A DNA stretch of 34,604 nt from the NCBI GenBank assembly GCA_023480605.1, contig JAMCWS010000139.1, forward strand, positions 11,537 to 46,140. The letters are read 5' to 3'. The translations under genes and the position numbers were made by a program. How positions within the stretch are numbered: position 1 is the stretch's first letter; each line of letters opens with the position of its first letter. The notes under the pieces were generated by a model, which was not told the origin of the DNA, made no database searches, and saw only the letters and a program-made list of their open reading frames with translations. Shown piece after piece: positions 20,230 to 29,451 of the stretch. The stretch comes from a bacterium (GTDB taxonomy: Bacteria > Sumerlaeota > Sumerlaeia > MVZB01).

Positions 20230-20818
20230 CCTGCCCGGAACCGTCGGCATGGTCGTAACCACGCGCGCCCATGCCACGCGAATCGTCCGCCCCCGGCCGA
20301 AAAAAATTTTTACGCTCCTTGATTTTTCACGGGATCGAGCCCTTACCATCTTGACATATGTCACTATCTTCAGGACTCGAATGCTGTTGGCCTTCGTTAT
20401 ACGCGTGTTTTACTCCGGTCACCACGAGTTATTCATGTCTGCACCCCGGGTCCGATATCTGGAACCATTGATCGACCGGGATGAATCCAATGCATTGCCT
20501 TTCACGGTTAGTGTATACACGGAAACTCCGGGAGAGCCGGCCTCCGGGGCGTATCCCCAAACGGCAGGGACGCTTCATAAGGACACCATGTTGGGATCAT
20601 CATTTTTACTCCGGTGTATGATCACGGTTGCCCTTAGGCGCGTTTGCCCGTCCTTGATTTGCCGTCCCCGATTCTGGTAAAAGGTTGATCTGACTATGGC
20701 TTCGGCGGGGCGGCGGGATTTCGCGGCCCCCAAGCGCCCGGACCCGGCGTCGATGTGGCCGCCCGGCTCGCCGTCCGCCCGCGCCGCATCACCGGATACC
20801 GAATACGGGGAGAAAAAC

Positions 20819-22447
20819 ATGGGTTCCGCACAACGCCTGCTCCTGAGCGGCGACGAAGCCGTGGCGCGGGCTGCCCTGGCCGGGGGTATCGCCCTGGGCA
20901 CCGGCTACCCCGGCACGCCCTCGACCGAAATCCTCGAAACCTTCTCCGCCCTGGGCGGCAAGGCGCAGTGGGCGCCCAACGAAAAGGTGGGCCTCGAAGT
21001 CGGACTGGGGGCCGCTTTCGCCGGCGGGCGCGCCCTGGTGACGATGAAGCACGTCGGCCTCAACGTCGCCGCCGATCCGCTCTTCACGGCCGCCTATACC
21101 GGCGTCGACGCCGCCCTCGTCGTCGTTTCGGCCGACGACCCCGGCATGGCTTCCAGCCAGAACGAACAGGACAACCGCCGTTATGCCGAAGCCGCCGCGT
21201 TGCCGATGCTCGAGCCTTCCGACTCGCAGGAAGCCTATGGCTTCACCCTGGCCGCGATCGAATTGTCCGAACGCTGGCGCATGCCCGTTCTGCTGCGTCT
21301 GACCACGCGCGTCTGCCACTCTAAGACGGTGGTTTCACTCGATGGCGCGCCGCCGGCCGCGCCCGACGGCGCGCCCCATTTCCGGCGCGACATCAAGGGG
21401 CGCGTCATGATCCCCGCCAACGCGCGACCGGCCCATCGCCGCCTGCGCGCCAAGCTGGCCGAGATCGCCCGCTGGGGCGAGACATGCCCGCTCAACCGGG
21501 TGATCGAAGGGACCGGAAAGCCCGCCGGCCTGGGCATCATCGCCTCGGGCATCGCCTGCGTCCACGCGCGCGAGGCCGCCCCCGAGGCGGCGGTCCTCAA
21601 ACTGGGGCTTACCTACCCGTTGCCGCTGGGCCTCATCCGCGCCTTCGCCGCCGCCCACGCCCGCACGGTCGTCGTCGAGGAGGGCGACCCGTACCTCGCC
21701 AACGCGATCCGGGCCGCCGGCGTGGCCGTCGAATCGGCGCCCGAAATTTACCGCTTCGGTGAACTGAACGTCGGCCGCGTCCGGCGCCTCCTGGCCGGCG
21801 ACGCCACCCCCGAAGCCGCGCCGCCCCCCGGTAAACCACCCCAACTCTGCGCCGGCTGCCCCCACGGCTTCGTCTTCGAATTGCTCCGCAAGCACGGCTG
21901 CATCGTCGCCGGCGACATCGGCTGTTACACGCTGGGCGTGCTCCCCCCTCACGAGGCGATGGACACCTGCGTCTGCATGGGCGCCGGCATCACCGTCGGT
22001 TTGGGGATGCGTCACGTCCTGCCGCCGGCGGAGGCCCGACGCGTCGTCAGCGTCATCGGCGATTCGACCTTCGTCCACAGCGGCATCACCGGCCTGGTCG
22101 AAATGGTATACAACAAACCCCCCACGGGGCACGTCGTCCTTATCCTCGACAACGGCACCACGGCCATGACCGGCCAGCAGGAGCACCCCGGCACGGGCCG
22201 GGCACTCGACCATGCCCCGGCCGGCAAAATCAGTTTCGAAGACCTGGCCCGCGCCCTGGGGATCGCCAACGTCCGCGTCTTCGACCCGACCCGCGAGACC
22301 GGCGCGCTCGACCGCGCGCTGACCGACGCCCTGGCCGCCGACGACCTGACCGTCATCATCACCCGCCGGCCCTGCCTGCTGGCCGCCGGCAAGATCCGCC
22401 AATACGAACGCGCCGCGGGAGCCTGCCATGAACAGCCCGAATCATGA
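20819..22447 (+). CDS. iorA: Indolepyruvate ferredoxin oxidoreductase alpha subunit (lacks C-terminal ferredoxin domain)
   Basis: 'GGIALGTGYPGTPSTEILETF...MKHVGLNVAADPL...GDIGCYTLGVLPPHEAMDTCVCMGAGITVGLGM...DNGTTAMTGQQEHPGTG' TPP-binding motifs; followed by iorB. Confidence 0.9.
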   Translation: MGSAQRLLLSGDEAVARAALAGGIALGTGYPGTPSTEILETFSALGGKAQWAPNEKVGLEVGLGAAFAGGRALVTMKHVGLNVAADPLFTAAYTGVDAALVVVSADDPGMASSQNEQDNRRYAEAAALPMLEPSDSQEAYGFTLAAIELSERWRMPVLLRLTTRVCHSKTVVSLDGAPPAAPDGAPHFRRDIKGRVMIPANARPAHRRLRAKLAEIARWGETCPLNRVIEGTGKPAGLGIIASGIACVHAREAAPEAAVLKLGLTYPLPLGLIRAFAAAHARTVVVEEGDPYLANAIRAAGVAVESAPEIYRFGELNVGRVRRLLAGDATPEAAPPPGKPPQLCAGCPHGFVFELLRKHGCIVAGDIGCYTLGVLPPHEAMDTCVCMGAGITVGLGMRHVLPPAEARRVVSVIGDSTFVHSGITGLVEMVYNKPPTGHVVLILDNGTTAMTGQQEHPGTGRALDHAPAGKISFEDLARALGIANVRVFDPTRETGALDRALTDALAADDLTVIITRRPCLLAAGKIRQYERAAGACHEQPES

Positions 22448-22937
22448 AGTCGTCAACGTCGTCATTGCCGGCTTGGGCGGACAGGGAGTGCTCAAGGCCT
22501 CCGACATCCTGGCCGACGCGGCATTCCGCAGCGGCCACGACGTCAAAAAGGCCGAGGTCCACGGCATGAGTCAGCGCGGCGGCTCGATCGCCAGCGACGT
22601 GCGGTTCGGCGCGCGAGTCCTCAGCCCCATGGTGCCCGAAGGCGAGGCCGACTTTTTACTTGTCCTGTCGCCCGATCAGGTCGAACCCAACCGGCATCAT
22701 CTTCGTCCCACCGGACCCGGCCGGCCGGGCGGCTCGCTCATCACGCCCGAGGCAATTGATCCCGCCGCCCTCCCCAACCGGCGCGCCGTGAACGTGGCGT
22801 TGCTCGGCGTCCTCAGCCGCCGCCTGCCGATCGACGAAACGGCCTGGCAGGACGCCATTCGCGCCAACCTGCCCGAAAAACTCCACGCGGTCAACCTGCA
22901 GGCTTTCGCCCTGGGCCGCGCGACGCCGCATCCTTGA
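22428..22937 (+). CDS. iorB: Indolepyruvate ferredoxin oxidoreductase beta subunit
   Basis: 'VNVVIAGLGGQGVLKASDILADAAFRSGHDVKKAEVHGMSQRGGSIASDVRFG'; overlaps iorA. Confidence 0.9.
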   Translation: MNSPNHEVVNVVIAGLGGQGVLKASDILADAAFRSGHDVKKAEVHGMSQRGGSIASDVRFGARVLSPMVPEGEADFLLVLSPDQVEPNRHHLRPTGPGRPGGSLITPEAIDPAALPNRRAVNVALLGVLSRRLPIDETAWQDAIRANLPEKLHAVNLQAFALGRATPHP

Positions 22938-22962
22938 GACAGCAGGATAACCCTGTCGTTTG

Positions 22963-23202
22963 TATCGTAATCGTAATCGTGATCGTACTCGTGATCGTAA
23001 TCGATGTTTGACCAACGGCGACAAAAGCACTGCTTTCGCGGCTGCGGCTGCTGAAGGGCAATCTCGACGATACAGAAATGGCCCAGAGACTTGCGTCTCA
23101 TCGTATCGCGAAGGTCGCGCCAAACCGGGCACGAGCACGATCACGATCACGAGTACGATCACGATCGCGATTACGATCACGATAACGATTACGATAACGA
23201 AT
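22963..23202. repeat. Hexamer-periodic repeat in large inverted arrangement (intergenic)
   Basis: ATCGTGATCGTACTCGTGATCGT at 22976-22998 and exact reverse complement at 23143-23165, each embedded in a longer TCGTNA-type array. Confidence 0.9.
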
Positions 23203-23370
23203 AGAAGTTGGTCTCCAGCCTCCAGCCTCCAGTCTTCTCTTTCCCATGGCGCGCAGCGGGTGGTTTGTGCTTAATTGATGGCCACACAACGCACGCGCGC
23301 GACTGCGCCATCATCCCATCTCGGGCGCCCGCCACACGGCCGGCGCCCGGTAAAGACGAGATCCGGTCCC

Positions 23371-24714
23371 ATGAGCGAGACGACGACCGAGCTTTGGAGC
23401 GACACCACGGGTGGCTTTCACCCCGCCAGCGTCCCCGACTACCTGCCGGCGCGCCAGATCCGCGAGCTTCAAATCCGTCGACTGCGAGCGGTCGTCCGGC
23501 GCGCTTACGATCACGTGAAGCTCTTCCGCCAGCGTCTTGACGAGCGCGACCTCCTGCCCGAGCACATCGAGCGCCTGGACGACATCACCCATCTGCCGTT
23601 CACCGTCAAGGCCGACCTGCGCGACACGTATCCTTTCGGTCTGTTCGCCAGCCCGATGAGTGAGGTGGTGCGACTGCACGCCTCCAGCGGCACCACCGGC
23701 AAGCCGATCGTCGTCGCCTACACCAAGGAGGATCTCGAAGTCTGGACCAACGTCATGGTGCGCAGTTTTGCCGCGTGCGGCCTTCATCGCGGCGATGTCA
23801 TCCAGAACGCCTACGGTTACGGCCTCTTCACCGGCGGCCTGGGCGCCCATTACGGCGCCGAAGCCCTGGGCGCCACCGTCATCCCCATCTCGGGTGGCAA
23901 CACCGACCGCCAGATGATGGTCATGAAGGATTTTGGCGTCACGGCCATCTGCTGCACGCCCAGTTATTTCGTCCACCTGATCGAGCGCGCCCAGGAAATG
24001 GGCATGAATTTCCGCCGGATGCCCCTGCGCGCCGGCATCTTCGGCGCCGAGCCCTGGACCGAAGCCATGCGCCGCCACATCGAGGAGGCCAGCGGCATCA
24101 AGGCCTATGACATCTACGGCCTCTCGGAAATCATCGGCCCCGGAGTCGGCATCGAGTGCCAGCATCAGGACGGCCTGCACATCTTCGAGGATCACTTTTT
24201 CCCGGAAATCATCGACCCCGAAACGGGCGAGCCCCTTCCCGACGGCGAGGAGGGCGAATTGGTCCTGACGACCCTGAGTAAACAGGCCATGCCGGTGATC
24301 CGCTATCGCACGCGCGACATCACGGCCATCAACCCCGAGCCCTGCTCCTGCGGAAGGTCCCTGCGCCGCATCCGGCGCATCTCGCGCCGCAGCGACGACA
24401 TGTTCATCATCCGCGGGGTTAACGTCTTCCCATCGCAGATCGAGACGGCCCTGCTCGCCGTCGAAGGCACGCTGCCCCACTACCAGATCCTCCTGACGCG
24501 CGAAAAGGGCCTGGATCAGCTTGAGGTCCAAATCGAAGTGACGGCCGAGGTCTTCAGCGACAAGGTGCGCGCCCTCGAAGACTTGCGCCGCCAGATCGGC
24601 CTCTCGCTCGAACACACCCTGGGCCTGCGCGTGGGCGTCCGCCTGGTCGAACCACACACGATCCAGCGCAGCGAAGGCAAGGCCCGCCGCGTCATCGACC
24701 AGCGGAACATATAA
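23371..24714 (+). CDS. paaK: Phenylacetate-CoA ligase family protein
   Basis: '[20 protein letters not shown]...[34 protein letters not shown]' AMP-binding signature; beside iorAB. Confidence 0.92.
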   Translation: MSETTTELWSDTTGGFHPASVPDYLPARQIRELQIRRLRAVVRRAYDHVKLFRQRLDERDLLPEHIERLDDITHLPFTVKADLRDTYPFGLFASPMSEVVRLHASSGTTGKPIVVAYTKEDLEVWTNVMVRSFAACGLHRGDVIQNAYGYGLFTGGLGAHYGAEALGATVIPISGGNTDRQMMVMKDFGVTAICCTPSYFVHLIERAQEMGMNFRRMPLRAGIFGAEPWTEAMRRHIEEASGIKAYDIYGLSEIIGPGVGIECQHQDGLHIFEDHFFPEIIDPETGEPLPDGEEGELVLTTLSKQAMPVIRYRTRDITAINPEPCSCGRSLRRIRRISRRSDDMFIIRGVNVFPSQIETALLAVEGTLPHYQILLTREKGLDQLEVQIEVTAEVFSDKVRALEDLRRQIGLSLEHTLGLRVGVRLVEPHTIQRSEGKARRVIDQRNI

Positions 24715-25020
24715 CGGGCGGCGGCAATCGCGATCAGTGCCGGTGCTTCGTCACGCACCTATGGCCGGTAACGCGGCCTCATGCCCCTCATCGTATTCGT
24801 GCTCGCGCTCGATATTCTCTTATTCGCTGTTCTACAGTGTAACGCGTTTTTTCCGAAGTGAATTCGCGAACGAACTTTATTTCGTGTGTTTTCGTGTGCT
24901 TTCGTGGCTAAATATCGTTTTCGCGGGTTTTGCGGCTCTGTTGAAAATCTCTCGCTCCAGGGCGAATTTCGGGATATGATGCGTGGCGAAGAATATACGA
25001 AGCAAGGGGGCGCCCGTCGA

Positions 25021-27447
25021 ATGTCTTCCGCCAAACAGCCCGATCACCCCAGCCATCGCCCCGCCGCCCGCGCGACTGATGACGGTTCCGCCATCGAGGA
25101 CGTCCTCGCCAAACTGCGCTCGGCCGGTCGCCAGCGCGGCAATATCGTCCACTGGCACACGATCGAGGCGCGCGAGGCCCAATACGCCCCTTTCCCGGCC
25201 AAGCTGGATCTCGAAATCGTCCGCGTCCTGAAAGACAAGGGCATCGGCCGGCTCTACACCCACCAGGCTGACGCCATCGAGCACAGCCTGGCCGGCCGGC
25301 ACGTAGTCGTCGTCACGCCCACGGCCTCGGGCAAAACCCTCTGCTATAATATTCCCGTCCTCCAGCGCATCCTGCGGCGGCCCGAGTCGCGCGCCCTTTA
25401 CCTCTTCCCCACCAAGGCCCTTTCGCACGACCAATACCGCGGCCTTTATGACCTTACCCAGGCGCTCGGACGCGAAATCAAGGTTTACACCTTCGACGGC
25501 GACACGCCCGCCGCCGCCCGCAAGTCCATCCGCGCCGCCGGCCAGATCGTCGTCACCAATCCCGATATGCTGCACACGGGCATCCTGCCCAACCATACCC
25601 GGTGGATCAAGCTCTTCGAGAACCTGGAGACGGTCGTCATCGACGAACTGCACCAGTATCGCGGCGTTTTCGGCAGCCACGTGGCCAACGTCATCCGCCG
25701 CCTGCGGCGGATTTGCGCCTTCTACGGCTCGCACCCCAACTTCATCTGTTGTTCGGCGACCATCGCCAACCCCGGCGACATGGCCGAGCGTCTCATTGAA
25801 GAGCCCGTGGACCTGATCGATCGCAACGGCGCCCCATGCGGCCGGCGCGAGGTTATCTTTTACAATCCGCCGGTGGTCAACCGCGAGTTGGGCATCCGCG
25901 CCAGTTCCGTCAAGGAGGCGCGCCGCATGGCCCTGCGCTTCCTTGAACGCGACCTCCAGACGATCGTCTTCGCCCGCTCGCGCGTGCGGGTCGAAATCCT
26001 GACCACCTACCTGCGCCGCGCCATGGCCCGCATCGGCCGCGACCCCCGGCGCATCCAGGGTTACCGCGGCGGCTACCTGCCCAACGAGCGCCGCGCCATC
26101 GAGCAGGGGATCAAGTCGGGCGAAATCCTGGGGGTCGTCTCGACCAATGCCCTCGAACTGGGGATCGACATCGGTTCGCTTCAGGTGGCCATCCTGACCG
26201 GCTACCCAGGGACGATCGCCTCGGCCTGGCAGCAGGGGGGGCGCGCCGGCCGCCAGCGCCAGACGGCCGTGATGATCATCATCGCCAACTCCTCGCCGCT
26301 TGACCAATACCTCATGGAGCATCCCGAATATTTCCTCGGCGCCTCGCCCGAAAACGGCATCCTCAATCCCGACAATGTCCTGATCCTGGCCGGACACCTC
26401 AAATGCGCCGTCAACGAGTTGCCCATGCCTGACGGCGAGCGCTTCGGCCCGGCCCACCCCGCCGCCCTGCTCGAATATCTGGCCGAACAGCGTGTCGTCA
26501 AGCACTCCGGTGGCCAATATCACTGGTCCAGCGACAGTTACCCCGCCGAGGAAATATCGCTGCGCACAGCCACCGCCCAGAATTTCATTATTCACAACCT
26601 TTCGGATGGCGGCCGGGTCCTGGGCGAAATGGACTACGAATCGGCCCAGGAGCTTCTCCATCCCCAAGCGATCTACATGCACCAGGGCACCACGTTCCAC
26701 GTCGACCAGCTCGACTGGGAACGGCGCAAGGCTTTCGTCCGCGAAGTCAAGGCCGACTACTACACCGACGCCGTTCCTAAAAGCGATCTGTTTGTGTTGC
26801 ACGTTGACGAAACTGAAGTTATAGCCCGGCCTGACATTGCGCCGGCGTTTCAGCCCGGGCATGGGACCACTGCCAAACCCGCTCCGCCCGTCGCCGAAGC
26901 TTTCCATCCCCTCCTTTCGCGTAACTTCGGCGATGTGCGGGTCGATATCACCGTCCCCAAGTTCAAGAAAATCAAGTTTGAAAGCCAGGAAAGCATCGGC
27001 TACGGCGAGATCGACCTGCCCCAATACGAACTCCACACCCAGGCCGCCTGGTGGACTCTGCGCGCCGAGACCAAAGAATGGCTGGAAAGCCGGAGTCTCG
27101 ACTTGGGCGCCGCCCTCAAGGGATTGGCTTGGCTCGTGGGAAACGTTGCCTCGCTTCATGTTATGAGCGACCGCCGCGACCTGCCCTGCGTGGCGATGGT
27201 GCGCTCGACCTTCGACGGCCTGCCGGCCCTTTACCTTTATGATCGCGTCCCCGGCGGCATCGGCCTGGCCCGGCGCGCCTACGGGCTGGACCGCCAGATC
27301 TTCCGCGCCGCCCGCGATGTCGCCGCCGGCTGCGGTTGCCGCGAGGGGTGCCCGTCCTGCGTCGGACCGGTGCTGGAGATGGGCGAACGGGCGCGGACAT
27401 CGGCTCTGACACTCCTCGACGGCATCCTGCTTACAGCCGCTCGGTGA
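25021..27447 (+). CDS. DEAD/DEAH-box helicase with DUF1998 C-terminal Cys cluster (MrfA/YprA-like); alternative start near 24975
   Basis: 'THQADAIEHSLAGRHVVVVTPTASGKTLCYNIPVL', 'VIDELHQY', 'CCSATIANP', C-terminal 'CGCREGCPSCVGP'. Confidence 0.9.
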   Translation: MSSAKQPDHPSHRPAARATDDGSAIEDVLAKLRSAGRQRGNIVHWHTIEAREAQYAPFPAKLDLEIVRVLKDKGIGRLYTHQADAIEHSLAGRHVVVVTPTASGKTLCYNIPVLQRILRRPESRALYLFPTKALSHDQYRGLYDLTQALGREIKVYTFDGDTPAAARKSIRAAGQIVVTNPDMLHTGILPNHTRWIKLFENLETVVIDELHQYRGVFGSHVANVIRRLRRICAFYGSHPNFICCSATIANPGDMAERLIEEPVDLIDRNGAPCGRREVIFYNPPVVNRELGIRASSVKEARRMALRFLERDLQTIVFARSRVRVEILTTYLRRAMARIGRDPRRIQGYRGGYLPNERRAIEQGIKSGEILGVVSTNALELGIDIGSLQVAILTGYPGTIASAWQQGGRAGRQRQTAVMIIIANSSPLDQYLMEHPEYFLGASPENGILNPDNVLILAGHLKCAVNELPMPDGERFGPAHPAALLEYLAEQRVVKHSGGQYHWSSDSYPAEEISLRTATAQNFIIHNLSDGGRVLGEMDYESAQELLHPQAIYMHQGTTFHVDQLDWERRKAFVREVKADYYTDAVPKSDLFVLHVDETEVIARPDIAPAFQPGHGTTAKPAPPVAEAFHPLLSRNFGDVRVDITVPKFKKIKFESQESIGYGEIDLPQYELHTQAAWWTLRAETKEWLESRSLDLGAALKGLAWLVGNVASLHVMSDRRDLPCVAMVRSTFDGLPALYLYDRVPGGIGLARRAYGLDRQIFRAARDVAAGCGCREGCPSCVGPVLEMGERARTSALTLLDGILLTAAR

Positions 27448-27821
27448 GCGGGGATAGCCGTTGCCCGGCAAAGTCTTGGCCATCCTGAGTGAAATCGGTT
27501 GCACATTCTGCGGAGTGTATTAATAATTGGACAGGCTGAGACTGGATCCACAATCGCGAGTCCCGCGCAGAATCGTACTGGTTGAATTGGAAGTCCTATG
27601 ATATCATATTTCTATCTGCGATATCGCTGTTCCGGAATACGTCAATCCTGACCATCGGTCTTTTCATCCATGGCAATCGTTTTCAACGCCCACTCCGCGG
27701 AATAGCCTAAACATGCGGTCGTTTCTGCCGATAAGGTATATGAATAGGTGTCTGGTTGAAAAAGATTGCAGATGACACGAGTCACCAAGCCGGCACGCTG
27801 AGGTCGGGATGAGGCATCGCG

Positions 27822-29237
27822 ATGACGTGGGACGAGCCGTTTAAATTAATGATTGTGGATGATGAGAGCGAGCGCCTGGCCCAGCACCTCGCCGAAGCGC
27901 TCGAGCCGGCAGGCTTCAAAACGACCATCGTCCGCGATGTCGCCGCCGCCCAGCAGGTGCTCGCGCGCGAGCCTGTCGACTTCCTCGTGCTCAGCTTCAA
28001 CGGCCAGGGCGCCCTCAATCTTCAACCCCTCCAATCGTGGCTCAGTTCCCTGACGCAGACGCGCACGGTGGCCCTGCTGAGCGAGTCGCTCGAAAGTTAT
28101 GAGGACCTGCTCCACCAGGCCGGGGTGGGCCTGATCATTCCGCGCCGACTGAATCCGCGCCAGATCGCCCAAACCCTCATCAACCAGGGCGAGTTGCGCA
28201 ACCTCGAGGAACAGAACCATCGTCTCCGCCAGATGGTCGATACCCGCACCGCCTACGAAAACCTTCTGGGCGGCTCGGCCCCGATGCGGGCCATGTATCG
28301 GCTCCTCGACCAGATCGCCCGCACCGACGCCCCCGTCCTCATCACCGGCGAGGACGGCACCGAACGAGTCGACGTGGCCCGCGCCATCCATCAGAAAAGC
28401 GAGCGGGCGCAACAGCCCCTCGTCGCCATCGACTGCCGCAAGATGGCCGAGGACCGGACCGGCGCGGCCGTTTTCGGCCCGCTGGGCAACGGTTCTTATT
28501 CCACGGGTCCCAGCCTCCGCCATTCGGCTTTCGCCCGCGCCGGCAAGGGCGCCATCGTGCTGCACAACATCGAGACGATGCCGCCCGAGGTTCAGCGCCG
28601 CCTGGTGGATTTCTTCCACCGGCCTTTCTTCCAGAACGAAACCCCCGGTTCGCCCCAGCCGCTGGCCCGCATCATGGCCACCGCCGGCCCCAACCTGCTC
28701 GGCAAGGTCGAGGCCGGCGAATTCCAGCGCGAACTGTTTTATCGGCTCAACATCCTCCAGGTGCGCGTTCCCCCGCTGCGCGAACGGCGCGAAGACATCC
28801 CCATGCTGGCCCAGCATTTTCTGCGGGCCGCGGCCCGTCGCCTGGGCGTGCGCGCCACCGTCGGCGGCCTGACCTTTTCCAGCAAGGTGCTGCTGCGCCT
28901 GTTCCAATACGACTGGCCCGAAAATCTCGAAGAACTCGAACGCACGGTCGCCGAAATGGCCACCCACGCCCAGGACGGCCAGCTCGAAGTCGAAAACCTG
29001 CCCCCCGCTCTCCAGCAACTCGACGAGAGCGCCAACGGCGAATCGATCAAACTCAACGGCAAAAGCACCATCCCTTTGAAGGAAGCCAAACGCCTGTTCG
29101 AGACCGAATACTTCACCGGCCTTTTACGGCGCACCCATGGCAATATGGCCATGGCCTCGCGCTACAGCCACGTCGGCCGCCCTTATCTCTATAAGAAAAT
29201 CCGCGAATACGGCATCGAACCCGAGGAATTCCGCTGA
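27822..29237 (+). CDS. NtrC-family response-regulator-like protein with degenerate receiver and AAA+ domains and intact Fis-type HTH
   Basis: VDDE receiver start; degenerate Walker A GEDGTERV, degenerate Walker B GAIVLHNI; conserved LFYRLNILQVRVPPLRERREDIPMLAQHFL; C-terminal GNMAMASRYSHVGRPYLYKKIREYGI. Confidence 0.9.
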   Translation: MTWDEPFKLMIVDDESERLAQHLAEALEPAGFKTTIVRDVAAAQQVLAREPVDFLVLSFNGQGALNLQPLQSWLSSLTQTRTVALLSESLESYEDLLHQAGVGLIIPRRLNPRQIAQTLINQGELRNLEEQNHRLRQMVDTRTAYENLLGGSAPMRAMYRLLDQIARTDAPVLITGEDGTERVDVARAIHQKSERAQQPLVAIDCRKMAEDRTGAAVFGPLGNGSYSTGPSLRHSAFARAGKGAIVLHNIETMPPEVQRRLVDFFHRPFFQNETPGSPQPLARIMATAGPNLLGKVEAGEFQRELFYRLNILQVRVPPLRERREDIPMLAQHFLRAAARRLGVRATVGGLTFSSKVLLRLFQYDWPENLEELERTVAEMATHAQDGQLEVENLPPALQQLDESANGESIKLNGKSTIPLKEAKRLFETEYFTGLLRRTHGNMAMASRYSHVGRPYLYKKIREYGIEPEEFR

Positions 29238-29324
29238 CCCTCCATCAGGCCTATTGATTCGTCGCGCCTGCTGATTCGTCACGCCCGAAGTGACGATCGA
29301 CGCCGCCTTTGCATCGTTCATCTA

Positions 29325-29358
29325 CTCGTTATCGTTATCGTGCTCGTACTCGTGCTCA
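29325..29358. repeat. Hexamer-periodic intergenic repeat copy
   Basis: CTCGTTATCGTTATCGTGCTCGTACTCGTGCTC. Confidence 0.8.
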
Positions 29359-29451
29359 TATCTCCCATTGATCCCTCCCGACGCGCCCTCCATTGACACG
29401 CGAGGGCGCCACCCGACTCGCACCAGCGACTCGACTGACGCCGCCTGCCGA

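Noticed and set aside
20213-20680. 155-aa plus-strand ORF between the radical SAM gene and iorA
   Set aside because: No recognised family, atypical composition for this genome; probably noncoding leader DNA.
23311-24657. 448-aa minus-strand ORF opposite paaK
   Set aside because: Antisense shadow; paaK motifs are on the plus strand.
24877-27504. 875-aa minus-strand ORF opposite the helicase
   Set aside because: Shadow ORF from high GC codon bias; the plus strand has clear helicase motifs and this one has none.
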